DNA of 64,000 nt. It comes from Bacteroides sp. (GTDB lineage: Bacteria; Bacteroidota; Bacteroidia; Bacteroidales; Muribaculaceae). Within the stretch, counting starts at the first letter, position 1. Every line of letters starts with the position of its first letter. Shown one piece after another: positions 54,130-62,893 of this stretch. A model generated the notes under the pieces. The model saw only the letters and a list, made by a program, of their open reading frames with translations. It did not search any database and was not told the origin of the DNA. A program made the position numbers and the translations under genes. The stretch lies in assembly GCA_023663525.1 (NCBI GenBank), contig JAMPHF010000001.1, forward strand, positions 389,512-453,511. The letters run 5' to 3'.

Positions 54130-55314
54130 TCATTCTACCAAAGCCATCGTCTGTAAAACAACGTTGCCTAACTCGTTGTTGAATCCGAGCACAACATTTT
54201 TCACCTTTCCTCCACTGTCGGCCATGATGACTACCGGGAGCGAGGCTGCGCCACAGTCGCGGGCAAGTGATTTGCCGTTCATCAGCAGATGTTCGCCCGG
54301 ACGAATGGACGGAATGATCGTCTCGATCGCATCTACATTGGTCGAGTTGAACACCCAGATGACATCGGCTTGGGCGGGTAGGCGGTCAACTGCCCCGCGC
54401 ACCTCATTGACAAGCTCGGTGTTGAATCCTGCCGAGGGGTCGAGCAGTGCGATGACGGTAGGAGTCACGAACGGATCGCCACGGTGATAGGTGTAGCGTT
54501 CGCCGGTAGTGGTCGGGAGGGAGAATGTGGGAAGCTGAGTGCCTGAAAGATTCTCGATGCGGAAATTGTTTTCACGATACTTCTCGAACACCTCCGGATA
54601 GCTTGCCGCAAGAGCCTCCTCGCCCAGTTGCGGACAGTTCATCCTCGACGGGTAGCGGTAGGTCACAAGCATGGACTGCTCCGTAAGTTGCCCGGGATTG
54701 CTCTCGGTGTCGATGCGCAGCGGCATCATTGTCTTGGCGTCGAAAATGAAACGCTTTTCCATGGCCGTGATGTCGTTGACCCTCATGACAGCTTTGATTT
54801 CGACAGCTTTCCTGCCGTCAAACACCATATCGGGGCGGAGAGTGAGGGTATACAGGCTGTCGGACGATATTTTTTTCAGCTCGCGGGCTATGTAGCCGGG
54901 ATAAAGATCGGTGAACTGTGCCGTGGCCTGCACGCCGTCAGTGTTGCCGCGAGGCATGAACGGGATTGAATCCCAGCCGGTGTGGTATTCCTGGAGACGT
55001 TCGTTGCGGTAGCGGTAATGATGACCATCGAAATAGGCCGAGAAGCCTTTGACCGGTCCTGACGGACTCTCCATGCTCCACTCGGTCAGATAGCCGCACG
55101 GCGAGAGCCGGTCGCCCGGGGCGGGGGCTGACGAGAGGTGGATATTGTAGACCACATCATTGTCGCTCTGCGGGAGCGACACGTTGAAACTCGCATCGGC
55201 CTCGTAGCAACCGGTCTTTTCAAGCGCAGTCACAACGTCAGCAATCCCTTGGGCCCACAGACCCAAGGGACATAACGCTGCTAACACCATTAACAATCTT
55301 GAGTTCCCTTTCAT
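54130..55314 (-). CDS. Secreted protein with LolA-like and thioredoxin-like halves
   Basis: A 394-aa protein with a signal peptide (to LGLWAQ). Residues ~25-215 form a LolA/LppX-like curved sheet pattern (YEADASFNVSLP, KAVEIKAVMRVNDITAMEKR, FDAKTMMPLRIDTES). The C-terminal ~140 residues look like a thioredoxin fold (LPTFSLPTTTGERY, PTVIALLDPSAGFN, DVIWVFNST, SLPVVIMADSGG) without a CxxC. The ATG at 55314 is used; a TTG at 55320 is less likely. The arrangement resembles uncharacterised Bacteroidales envelope proteins; function unknown. Confidence 0.7.
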   Translation of the reverse strand: MKGNSRLLMVLAALCPLGLWAQGIADVVTALEKTGCYEADASFNVSLPQSDNDVVYNIHLSSAPAPGDRLSPCGYLTEWSMESPSGPVKGFSAYFDGHHYRYRNERLQEYHTGWDSIPFMPRGNTDGVQATAQFTDLYPGYIARELKKISSDSLYTLTLRPDMVFDGRKAVEIKAVMRVNDITAMEKRFIFDAKTMMPLRIDTESNPGQLTEQSMLVTYRYPSRMNCPQLGEEALAASYPEVFEKYRENNFRIENLSGTQLPTFSLPTTTGERYTYHRGDPFVTPTVIALLDPSAGFNTELVNEVRGAVDRLPAQADVIWVFNSTNVDAIETIIPSIRPGEHLLMNGKSLARDCGAASLPVVIMADSGGKVKNVVLGFNNELGNVVLQTMALVE

Positions 55315-55454
55315 AAACAATAGTTGACGTTCACTTCTAATAACGTCCGTTTTTCCAAATCAGTTCATGAGGGGTGGGAAATTTTTAGAATATGTTTTAC
55401 ACCGGCGAGTGAAAAATAAAACGGAGGTGGGGGTTGGGAATCCGAAATAATTCG

Positions 55455-55462
55455 TAAATTTG
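55455..55462 (+). promoter_or_regulatory. -7 box (TAAATTTG) of the dtd operon
   Basis: TAAATTTG lies six bases before the ATG at 55469, so the mRNA is probably leaderless. A TTG at 55434-55436, 18 nt upstream, may be the -33 element. Confidence 0.5.
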
Positions 55463-55468
55463 CGGATT

Positions 55469-55921
55469 ATGAAGTTAGTGATACAACGTGTGACAGAGGC
55501 TTCGGTCAGCATTGGCGGGGAGCTTCACAGCACAATTGGCCCGGGGCTGATGATTCTGGTCGGGGTTGCGACAGGCGACACTGCCGATGATGTCAGGTGG
55601 CTTGCCTCAAAGGCCACGGCCATGCGAATATTCAATGACGAGGCGGGGGTGATGAACCGTTCGCTTCAGGATGTCGGCGGCGAGATGCTCGCCGTCAGCC
55701 AGTTCACGCTGTGTGCATCGACAAGAAAGGGAAACCGCCCGAGCTACATTCATGCAGCCGGTCACGATGTCGCCGTCCCGCTCTACGATATGTTCTGCAC
55801 CGAATGTTCGAGGATTCTCGGACGGGAGGTGAAGCGCGGAGTCTTCGGCGCTGACATGCAGGTGGCCCTCGTGAACGACGGACCTGTCACAATTGTTATA
55901 GATTCAAGGCTAAGAGACTGA
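55469..55921 (+). CDS. dtd: D-aminoacyl-tRNA deacylase
   Basis: A 150-aa homodimeric editing enzyme that removes D-amino acids and glycine from mischarged tRNAs. The start [17 protein letters not shown] is typical, and both active-site motifs are present: SQFTLCAS and NDGPVTI (the cross-subunit GPxT-type motif). The start at 55469 follows the promoter box by six bases; the frame also opens at 55460. It is followed by mazG-like and deoC genes, a common arrangement in Bacteroidales. Confidence 0.95.
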   Translation: MKLVIQRVTEASVSIGGELHSTIGPGLMILVGVATGDTADDVRWLASKATAMRIFNDEAGVMNRSLQDVGGEMLAVSQFTLCASTRKGNRPSYIHAAGHDVAVPLYDMFCTECSRILGREVKRGVFGADMQVALVNDGPVTIVIDSRLRD

Positions 55922-55923
55922 CC

Positions 55924-56334
55924 ATGAAACTTCACCCCATGAAAGATGAACCCATGACGCTCCGGGCGTTGCAGGATACGGTTGACGAGTGGATCCGCAC
56001 TGTCGGAGTCCGCTATTTCTCGCCATTGACCAACATGGCAATTCTCGCTGAGGAGACCGGAGAGGTGGCGAGGATCATGGCCAGAAAGTATGGCGACCAG
56101 TCGTTCAAGCCCGGTGAAGACCCTGATGCACTGGCCGACGAGCTTGCCGACCTGCTGTGGGTGCTGACTGCCATTGCCAATCAGACGGGGGTGGATCTCA
56201 CCGAGGCCTTCCGGCGCAACATAGCCAAGAAAACCATGCGCGACGTGACGCGCCACGTTTCCAACCCGAAACTCAGAGACAGCGGGGAGCCGGACGGAAA
56301 CAGTCCGGCTCATCCCGATAAAAACTTAAATTAA
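55924..56334 (+). CDS. MazG-like nucleotide pyrophosphohydrolase
   Basis: A 136-aa all-alpha NTP pyrophosphatase. The metal-binding EExxE and ExxD patterns are visible in LAEETGEVARIMARKYG and DALADELADLLWVLTAIAN. It would cleave unwanted nucleoside triphosphates to monophosphates and pyrophosphate. It starts 3 nt after the dtd stop; a later ATG at 55954 (MTLRALQDTV) is also possible. The last ~20 residues are hydrophilic and low in structure. Confidence 0.88.
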   Translation: MKLHPMKDEPMTLRALQDTVDEWIRTVGVRYFSPLTNMAILAEETGEVARIMARKYGDQSFKPGEDPDALADELADLLWVLTAIANQTGVDLTEAFRRNIAKKTMRDVTRHVSNPKLRDSGEPDGNSPAHPDKNLN

Positions 56335-56348
56335 TACATATAATCATC

Positions 56349-57233
56349 ATGGATAAGTACCAGCAAGTAATTGCCGACAGCCGCGTGACAAAATCGGACG
56401 CGGAAGTCGCTGCCAAGGTGAATGAGATCCTTGACAAGCATCTCGCGGAGAACAACAAACCCGAAGTTCTTAAAAAGATATTCAATTCGATAGACCTCAC
56501 GACACTCAAGTCAACCGACTCGCAGCGTTCGGTGGCCGACTTCACGGAGAAGGTCAACGCATTCGCCCACGAACATGCCGACCTGCCGAATGTGGCAGCC
56601 ATCTGCGTCTATCCGAACTTCGTGCCGATGGTGCGCACGGTGCTCGATTGCTCCGACGTGGACATCGCAGCCGTCTCCGGCTGTTTCCCCAGCGCGCAGA
56701 GCTTCATTGAGGTCAAGATTGCCGAAGTGGGTCTTGCGGTCGAAGCCGGCGCAGACGAGATAGACGTGGTGCTCGGCCTCGGCGACTTCTTCGACAAGGA
56801 TTATGAGGAGATGTGCGACCAACTCTCGGAGATGAAGCACTCCTGCCGCGATTCGCTCATGAAGGTGATACTTGAGACCGGCGCGCTCAAGACAGCCGAA
56901 AATATCCGCAATGCGTCGATACTCGCCATGTATTCCGGCGCGGATTTCATCAAGACCTCGACCGGCAAGGAGCTGCCCGGAGCATCGCTTGAGGCGGCCT
57001 ACGTCATGTGTGAGTGCATCAAGGAATATTACGAGAAGACAGGCCGTATGGTCGGCTTCAAGGCTGCCGGTGGCGTATCGACCACTGAGGAGGCTCTGAA
57101 GTACTACACCATCGTGCGTACCGTCCTCGGCGACAAATGGGTGGAGACCAACGAGTATTTCCGCATTGGTGCCTCGCGTCTCGCCAATGCCGTCCTCTCG
57201 GACATCCTCGGCGAAGAAACGAAATTTTTCTAA
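56349..57233 (+). CDS. deoC: Deoxyribose-phosphate aldolase
   Basis: A 294-aa class I aldolase that splits deoxyribose 5-phosphate into glyceraldehyde 3-phosphate and acetaldehyde. The Schiff-base lysine is in GADFIKTSTGK, the second lysine in VGFKAAGGV, and the catalytic Asp in the AAVSGCFPSAQ/ADEIDVVL region. The protein is longer than E. coli DeoC (259 aa), mainly by an N-terminal extension. It begins 14 nt after the mazG-like stop and closes the operon. Together with cdd and the nucleoside-type permease it supports nucleoside salvage. Confidence 0.93.
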   Translation: MDKYQQVIADSRVTKSDAEVAAKVNEILDKHLAENNKPEVLKKIFNSIDLTTLKSTDSQRSVADFTEKVNAFAHEHADLPNVAAICVYPNFVPMVRTVLDCSDVDIAAVSGCFPSAQSFIEVKIAEVGLAVEAGADEIDVVLGLGDFFDKDYEEMCDQLSEMKHSCRDSLMKVILETGALKTAENIRNASILAMYSGADFIKTSTGKELPGASLEAAYVMCECIKEYYEKTGRMVGFKAAGGVSTTEEALKYYTIVRTVLGDKWVETNEYFRIGASRLANAVLSDILGEETKFF

Positions 57234-57318
57234 ACAAATACAGTGAGGTGGAGAGCCGGTGCGGCAGAGCATCGCACCGGTCCTCCTCTCTTAAAAGTTT
57301 CATAATCACATTATCTTC

Positions 57319-57870
57319 ATGAAATATTGGATTATCATTGACGGTGTGCAGAAAGGACCTTACTCGCTTGATGAGGTCACCTCGACACCGGGTCTGAATC
57401 CCTCAACCCCCGTGTGGCACGAAGGTCTCAGCGACTGGACCACGGCAGCGGCCATCCCGGAAATCGTCGCTCACTTCTCTCAGCCAAATCCGTGGAACGA
57501 TCCCACCGCCAACCGTGATTACGGACAGCAGTCACAGGCCGACCGCCGGGCTTTCTATGGTCAGAATCCCTATGGCAATGCACCCTATGGCAATGCACCC
57601 TACGGCTACAATCAGGGGAACGGAAACGGCACACCTCCTCCCATGCCCGACAATTATCTGATATGGTCGATACTTGCGACCATCTGTTGCTGTCTGCCCA
57701 CCGGTATAATCGCCATTATCTATGCCTCGAAGGTCTCCCCGGCCTACTATCGCGGTGACTATATGGCGGCAATGGACGCATCGTCCAAAGCTCAGATGTG
57801 GCTGATCATCTCCTTTGTCGCCGGACTCATCTGTGCTCCGTTCTCGGTACTGTTGAGTTCATTCTACTGA
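57319..57870 (+). CDS. DUF4339 (GYF-like) and CD225/dispanin-type membrane protein
   Basis: A 183-aa protein. The N-terminal ~50 residues form a GYF_2/DUF4339 domain (YWIIIDGVQKGPYSLDEVTS, TPVWHEGLSDWTTA). A Gly/Asn/Tyr/Pro-rich linker contains a duplicated NAPYG unit from a 15-bp tandem repeat at about 57577-57606. Two C-terminal helices (YLIWSILATICCCLPTGIIA and MWLIISFVAGLICAPFSVLL) with the CCCLP-IYASKV pattern are CD225/dispanin-like. Its stop shares one base with the next start (TGATG). Function unknown; a sensor or scaffold role beside PgpH is speculation. Confidence 0.85.
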   Translation: MKYWIIIDGVQKGPYSLDEVTSTPGLNPSTPVWHEGLSDWTTAAAIPEIVAHFSQPNPWNDPTANRDYGQQSQADRRAFYGQNPYGNAPYGNAPYGYNQGNGNGTPPPMPDNYLIWSILATICCCLPTGIIAIIYASKVSPAYYRGDYMAAMDASSKAQMWLIISFVAGLICAPFSVLLSSFY

Positions 57871-58262
57871 TGCAGCAGCCCAACATCGCTCTTTACCGCC
57901 GGATTTTCTTTGCGGGCATCATCATCGCGCTGTGCGGTCTCGTGGCTCTCTATTTTTTCGCAGAACCGTCGTCAGGTCTGTATCCACGTTGCGCCTTCAA
58001 GGCCCTGACCGGGCTGTCATGTCCGGGCTGCGGCTCCCAGCGGGCAGTCCATTCGATGCTCAGAGGCGAATTCAAGGCCGCTTTCGCCTACAATGCGCTT
58101 TTCATGATTGAAATCCCGCTCCTCGGTCTCCTCGCGCTCTCCAGACTCCCGGGCAGATATGCCGCAAGGCTTCAACATCTGCTGTCGGGTCGCAATTTCA
58201 TCCTCATCATCCTCGCCACCATCATTATCTGGACTATCGTCCGCAACATTTTCGACGTATGA
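57870..58262 (+). CDS. DUF2752 membrane protein
   Basis: A 130-aa inner-membrane protein with about three hydrophobic segments. The DUF2752 core is CAFKALTGLSCPGCGSQRAV (CPGCGSQRA is diagnostic). The ATG overlaps the previous stop (TGATG) and its own stop overlaps the next start (ATGA), so all three genes are translationally coupled. The frame opens at 57798, but that would be internal to the previous gene. The role of DUF2752 proteins is not established. Confidence 0.86.
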   Translation: MQQPNIALYRRIFFAGIIIALCGLVALYFFAEPSSGLYPRCAFKALTGLSCPGCGSQRAVHSMLRGEFKAAFAYNALFMIEIPLLGLLALSRLPGRYAARLQHLLSGRNFILIILATIIIWTIVRNIFDV

Positions 58263-60322
58263 ACTCAATGCCAACGCGCCAACTCTCGCTCAGGATACTC
58301 CTGTTCATCATTGTGGTGTCAGTCACCGTCTATTTCCTCCCGCGCTCGTCAGAGAACCACTACTCGTTTGAGGAGGGCCGTCCGTGGAGCTATGCACTGC
58401 TGACAGCTCCCTTTGACATCCCGATCCATCTCGACTCAGTCAGCATAGCAAAGGTGAAGGACAGTATCGATGCGAATTTCGAGCCTGTGTTCATACGTGA
58501 CCTCACGACCGAGAAGACGATAATCTCGGAGTACACCACACGGCTCAACTCGGCGACCAATCTCAACATCACGCCTGCGGAGCGCAACCAGATCATAAAG
58601 GAGATACGCAAGGTGTATGAGAATGGTATCGTGGACCGCGATACGTATGCGAAGATTCTGACCGGAAAGTTGCCGTCGGTGAGATTCATCCATGACAACG
58701 TGGCTATAAGCCTGCCGACAGCCAACTATCTTTCAGCCTTCCGCGCCTACGAGTGTCTCGACAGTGTGCTCAACAACCGCGACATGCGTCAGGCCATCTC
58801 GGCGACCAAGCTCTCTCAGGTGCTGCACCCCAACATCCTCATTGACTCCGTGACCTCGCGCCGTCTGCTCGATGAGGCTTATCAGAAGGCTATGGCTCCG
58901 GTCGGTGTCATCCAGCAGGGTGAACGAATCATTGACAAGGGCGACATCGTCACGTCGAGGCTCGCCACCGTCCTGCGCACCTACGAGGAGATTGCCAGCG
59001 AGCGTGGCAATGGCACAATCTCGCAGCACTACTATCCGATTGCCGGTCAGGCACTCTACATGCTGATTCTCTACGGGTGTCTTTTCGGTTATCTCTACAT
59101 ATTCCGCCGTGACTACTTCGACGATGATCGCACGGTGACGTTCATCATCTCGCTGATGGGTGTGTTCACACTGTTTGCCTTCGCAATGCAGGCCGGTTTC
59201 CATACGGGTTTTTACATCACGCCGTTCACCATGGTGCCGATCCTCATACTCGTGTTCCTCGACTCGCGCACAGCCTATTTCTGCCACATCATCCTCGTGC
59301 TGATATGTGCGATAGTGGCTTCGTTTGCGCTTGAATTCATATTCCTGCAGTTCATTGCCGGTGTGATTGCCATCGATTCGCTCAAGGATCTCACGCGGCG
59401 CAGCCAGCTCATCCGTACGGCGGCATTCATATTTCTCGCCTACTCACTGTCCTACGTGGCAATCGAGGTGATGCAGGCAGGCTCATTGGCGCGCACCGAG
59501 GGTCGCATCTTCGGCTGTTTTGCCATAAATGCCATACTCATCTCGTTCAGCTACGTGCTGATGTTTCTCATCGAGAGAATCTATGGTTTCACCTCAAGGG
59601 TCACGCTTGTGGAACTTTCCGACATCAACAACCCGCTGCTGCGCGAGCTGTCCGAGGAGTGTCCCGGCACGTTCAACCACTCTATGGCAGTCAGCAATAT
59701 CGCCTCGGCGGCAGCAAGCCGCATCGGTGCCAATGTCCAGCTCGTCCGCACCGGCGCGCTCTATCATGACATAGGCAAAATCAAGAATCCGGCTTTCTAT
59801 ACCGAGAATCAACACGGAATCAACCCTCACGATTCGCTTGACCCGAAGCAGAGCGCGAGGATAATCACAGGTCATGTCAACGAGGGGCTTATGCTTGCCG
59901 AGAAGGCCAAACTCCCAAAGATGATACGCAAATTCATAGCCGAACATCACGGTGCGGGAAAAGCGAAATATTTCTACACCACATATTGCAACGCTCATCC
60001 CGATGAGGATGTGGACCCGGCATTGTTCAGCTATCCCGGACCGAACCCACAGTCAAAGGAGACTTCGCTGCTGATGATGGCCGATGCTGTCGAGGCCGCT
60101 TCGCGGTCTATGCCAAGCCACACACCGGAGGCCATCTCGGCACTTGTCAACAAGATTATAGATTCGCAGATTGCCGAGGGGCTGCACAATGAATCACCCA
60201 TATCGTTCCGCGACGTCAGCACGATCAAGGAGGTGTTTGCCCAGCGTCTCCGCACCATGTACCACTCACGCATCTCTTACCCCGAACTCAAAAAGCCCGC
60301 AACCGCAGGGCAGGAAAAATAA
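58259..60322 (+). CDS. 7TMR-HD phosphodiesterase (PgpH-like)
   Basis: A 687-aa membrane protein. An N-terminal helix is followed by a ~230-residue extracytoplasmic 7TMR-HDED domain (PFDIPIHLDSVSIAKVKDSI to GERIIDKGDIV), then seven membrane helices at about 265-445, and a cytoplasmic HD domain. The HD metal-binding residues are in FNHSMAVSN and TGALYHDIGKIKNP, with later AEHHGAGKAK. Homologues in Firmicutes hydrolyse c-di-AMP. Bacteroidetes also make c-di-AMP, so the same reaction is likely but not shown. It ends a coupled three-gene unit. Confidence 0.9.
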   Translation: MNSMPTRQLSLRILLFIIVVSVTVYFLPRSSENHYSFEEGRPWSYALLTAPFDIPIHLDSVSIAKVKDSIDANFEPVFIRDLTTEKTIISEYTTRLNSATNLNITPAERNQIIKEIRKVYENGIVDRDTYAKILTGKLPSVRFIHDNVAISLPTANYLSAFRAYECLDSVLNNRDMRQAISATKLSQVLHPNILIDSVTSRRLLDEAYQKAMAPVGVIQQGERIIDKGDIVTSRLATVLRTYEEIASERGNGTISQHYYPIAGQALYMLILYGCLFGYLYIFRRDYFDDDRTVTFIISLMGVFTLFAFAMQAGFHTGFYITPFTMVPILILVFLDSRTAYFCHIILVLICAIVASFALEFIFLQFIAGVIAIDSLKDLTRRSQLIRTAAFIFLAYSLSYVAIEVMQAGSLARTEGRIFGCFAINAILISFSYVLMFLIERIYGFTSRVTLVELSDINNPLLRELSEECPGTFNHSMAVSNIASAAASRIGANVQLVRTGALYHDIGKIKNPAFYTENQHGINPHDSLDPKQSARIITGHVNEGLMLAEKAKLPKMIRKFIAEHHGAGKAKYFYTTYCNAHPDEDVDPALFSYPGPNPQSKETSLLMMADAVEAASRSMPSHTPEAISALVNKIIDSQIAEGLHNESPISFRDVSTIKEVFAQRLRTMYHSRISYPELKKPATAGQEK

Positions 60323-60353
60323 GAAGTCGTTATCGGCATGTATGCATTATTAT

Positions 60354-60438
60354 CCGTACGGACATGCCTTTGGCATGTTTGATATGTGGCTGTACGATAA
60401 GATGTTAAACGTAAACATGCCGAAGGCATGTCCGTACG
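60354..60438. repeat. REP-like hairpin, family B copy 2
   Basis: CGTACGGACATGCCTTTGGC and GCCGAAGGCATGTCCGTACG form the outer arms; each arm also contains a GGACATGCC/GGCATGTCC self-complementary tip. It lies 32 nt after the PgpH-like stop and 32 nt before the glycosyltransferase stop. Confidence 0.8.
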
Positions 60439-60478
60439 ATCAGGGTTAATCCGGTCCGTACAATCAGGGTTAATCCAG
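60431..60478. repeat. 24-bp tandem duplication covering the glycosyltransferase stop
   Basis: TCCGTACGATCAGGGTTAAT is followed 24 nt later by TCCGTACAATCAGGGTTAAT. The stop codon of the minus-strand GT4 gene (60470-60472) is inside the second copy. The duplication joins the REP-like element to the gene end. Confidence 0.75.
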
Positions 60479-61558
60479 AATCTCCCTGTAGACTTCAGCG
60501 GTGGCGCGTCCAATGCTCTCCCAATTGAATGAGGAGAGGTCGTAGTCCCTGCGTTGGTTTGCCTCAAGAATGTCCAACCGGCGGTCAAGAGCTTGGCGGA
60601 GGCTGTCGGTGTCGGCCGGACGGAAATAGTCATCGGGATTCAAAGTGTGGATACGTGTACCCGGAATATCGGAAGCAAGAATCGGCAGTCGATAGTCCAT
60701 TGCCTCAAGCAATGCCAGGGGGAAACCCTCGTTGACCGACGAGAGGACGAACAGCTTGGCGTGTGAGTAGAGTTGGCGCAGTTGCTCGCCCTGCACATTG
60801 CCGGTGAATATCACTCGACCTTTGGTGTCGAGTTTGCGCAACTGTTTATAATAGGTGTCGTCATTGTCGCTCCCGCCCGCAATGACAAGACGAATGTCAC
60901 GGTCGAGCATATTGACAGCACGCACGAGATACTCGAATCCTTTTTCGGGAGTCAGTCGCCCGACTCCGAGAAGATATTCCATCGGCTTCACGTTGAGCGA
61001 TTCGATGAAATCGGTCGATGGAGACGGGTCATGGTGGACAACGCCATTGGGGATGTAGCGGACTTTCCGGGCATAGGCCGCAGCGACCCGCTTCATTTGC
61101 ATCTCATTGACAAAGATCACACGGTCAGCGAAGTGGAGCGAAAGCCATTCGCCGGCGCGGAGTATGGCCCGGCTGAAGCGTCCCCATTTCTTATGCTCAT
61201 AGTTGGCGCTGTGGTATGTCATTACGGTCTTGAGACCAAAGAGACGGAGCATGGGGATGACCAGTCCGGGACCGATGTTGTGGACATGGACAAGTTTCGG
61301 ACGTTTGACCACAAGATAAAATCCCGCGAGGAATGTATGAGCGAGAGCCTCAAAGCCGCTGATGGTCGTTGACGGGAGGTCGGAGAAGGTGATGTTGGGA
61401 TACTTCCCCTCTGCCCGCTCCTTCACGTAGGGGGAGCGTCTGAACACATTGAAACGAAATTCAGTCATGCATGGATAGAGAGCCTCACAATGTTTCTCGA
61501 CCCCACCCTGCACGTCCGGGAATCCGCGTAGGCCTATCACGGCGATTGTATCGTTCAT
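60470..61558 (-). CDS. GT4 family glycosyltransferase
   Basis: A 362-aa GT-B glycosyltransferase with DUF1972-type N-terminal features (AVIGLRGFPDVQGGVEKHCE), followed by VHVHNIGPGLVIP and FNPN-like RYIPNGV. The donor-binding domain shows LLGVGRLTPEKGFEYLVRAV and NEGFPLALLEAMDYRLPILA, where the E-x7-E motif is Glu/Glu. The start at 61558 is chosen because it overlaps the previous stop (ATGA); the open frame extends to 61660. With the next gene it forms a two-gene operon, probably for capsule, exopolysaccharide or O-glycan synthesis. Confidence 0.9.
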   Translation of the reverse strand: MNDTIAVIGLRGFPDVQGGVEKHCEALYPCMTEFRFNVFRRSPYVKERAEGKYPNITFSDLPSTTISGFEALAHTFLAGFYLVVKRPKLVHVHNIGPGLVIPMLRLFGLKTVMTYHSANYEHKKWGRFSRAILRAGEWLSLHFADRVIFVNEMQMKRVAAAYARKVRYIPNGVVHHDPSPSTDFIESLNVKPMEYLLGVGRLTPEKGFEYLVRAVNMLDRDIRLVIAGGSDNDDTYYKQLRKLDTKGRVIFTGNVQGEQLRQLYSHAKLFVLSSVNEGFPLALLEAMDYRLPILASDIPGTRIHTLNPDDYFRPADTDSLRQALDRRLDILEANQRRDYDLSSFNWESIGRATAEVYREILD

Positions 61559-62757
61559 TTTCCCTCGTAAATTTGAGTGAGAGTGTCGCAATGGACTGCG
61601 GCACTGAACTTGTGGCGTGAGCTGTCCATAATCTTGCGGTAATCCCAGTCGAAATTCCATGCTTTGTCAATTGCTTTCACCAGTTCGGGGACATTGCCGG
61701 ATTCATAGATTATGCCAGACTCCTTGCCGATCAGCTCGGGGATGCCTCCGATCCGGGCACCTATGACCGGAGTCCCGGCGCAGAGCGATTCGATGGCACT
61801 CAGCGGATTGTTCTCATAACATTCCGAGCAGACGACTGAGAAAGTGGCTTTTGACAGCAGGTCGGCAACCTGGGCGGGAGAGAGCGAGCCGACAAATTCG
61901 ATGTTGGGATATGGGGCTGCCATAGCTTTAAGCTCGCTTTCCATCGGACCGCGTCCGGCGATTTTCAGTTTGTAAGGCAGCCGCGAGGCAGCTTTTATGA
62001 GTGTCGGGAGACCTTTCTCGGCTGAAAGACGGCCAACGTAGCAGTAGAACGGCTCGCGCTTTTCCGAGAAACCGATGTTGTCATACCTCTTCTTGATTTC
62101 AGGAGCCACAAAGTTGCACAACACGCGCATCTTGTCAGCCGGATAGCCTGCCGAGATCATCTTGTCCATGATGAACCCGCTCGGACAGATGAATGTGTCG
62201 GTGAACGCTGTCAGCCTTTTGCGATTCCACACGAGGGCTTCCATGTAGGCCAGCACACTTGCAGGAAGCGAATTTTTCATGCACCGCTTGAGCAAGACCT
62301 GCTTCTTGTCGTGGAAACACAGTTCGCAGACCTTGCCGTCGCGCAGACATGAGTATGCGGGACACGCAATCTTGTAGTCATGTAGAGTCCAGACCACTTT
62401 AATGCCCCGGCGGTGAGCCAACTCGCCGACAAGCGGACACAGATAGGAATGGACGTTGTGGAGATGGACCACATCGGGCTTGAAATCATCGAGGAGGCTT
62501 TCAAAACGGCTGCGGAGGTCATCGAGCCCCAGGGTGCGGCGCATCGCACCGACCTTGGCTCCGAAACCCTTGAAAAATTCTACCTGAGGAACGAAATAAC
62601 GGGCATAGTCCGAATCGATATTCTCCGGAAAATCCATGGAGAACACCGCGACCTCATGACCAAGCCCGCGCAGAGCCTGCTCAAGATTTATGACCACTCC
62701 CTCGGCACCACCCCGACGGTAATAAAACTTGTTGACCAAGAGTATCCGTTGTTTCAT
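61555..62757 (-). CDS. GT4 family glycosyltransferase, first gene of the pair
   Basis: A 400-aa GT-B enzyme. The N-terminal domain has VNKFYYRRGGAEGVVINLEQ, DVVHLHNVHSYLCPLV and a cysteine cluster (CPAYSCLRDGKVCELCFHD) that occurs in a subgroup of GT4 enzymes. The donor domain shows YVGRLSAEKGLPTLIKAA, LKIAGRGPMESEL and ENNPLSAIESLCAGTPVIG. It is translationally coupled to the next glycosyltransferase. Sugar donor and acceptor are not determined. Confidence 0.9.
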   Translation of the reverse strand: MKQRILLVNKFYYRRGGAEGVVINLEQALRGLGHEVAVFSMDFPENIDSDYARYFVPQVEFFKGFGAKVGAMRRTLGLDDLRSRFESLLDDFKPDVVHLHNVHSYLCPLVGELAHRRGIKVVWTLHDYKIACPAYSCLRDGKVCELCFHDKKQVLLKRCMKNSLPASVLAYMEALVWNRKRLTAFTDTFICPSGFIMDKMISAGYPADKMRVLCNFVAPEIKKRYDNIGFSEKREPFYCYVGRLSAEKGLPTLIKAASRLPYKLKIAGRGPMESELKAMAAPYPNIEFVGSLSPAQVADLLSKATFSVVCSECYENNPLSAIESLCAGTPVIGARIGGIPELIGKESGIIYESGNVPELVKAIDKAWNFDWDYRKIMDSSRHKFSAAVHCDTLTQIYEGK

Positions 62758-62807
62758 ATAGCACAGTTAGAATTCTTATAGGGCAAGCAATGAGTATTTT
62801 TGTCTCA

Positions 62808-62893
62808 CGTAGGGACATGCCTCCGGCATGTTGAACGGATGTGTTTGTATGGTAGCTGATTAAGAGTGAACATGCCAAAGGCATGTCCCTACG
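62808..62893. repeat. REP-like hairpin, family B copy 3
   Basis: CGTAGGGACATGCCTCCGGC pairs with GCCAAAGGCATGTCCCTACG. GTAGGG replaces the GTACGG of other copies, and the change is mirrored in the other arm. It sits upstream of both divergent genes, 50 nt from the GT4 start. The rest of the 428-nt gap is AT-rich and holds the promoter at 63043. Confidence 0.8.

Noticed and set aside
57319-60322. Possible phage-defence island (CD225, DUF2752, HD domain)
   Set aside because: The HD protein matches the housekeeping PgpH type and neighbours are housekeeping genes; no nuclease, toxin or nucleotide cyclase is present.
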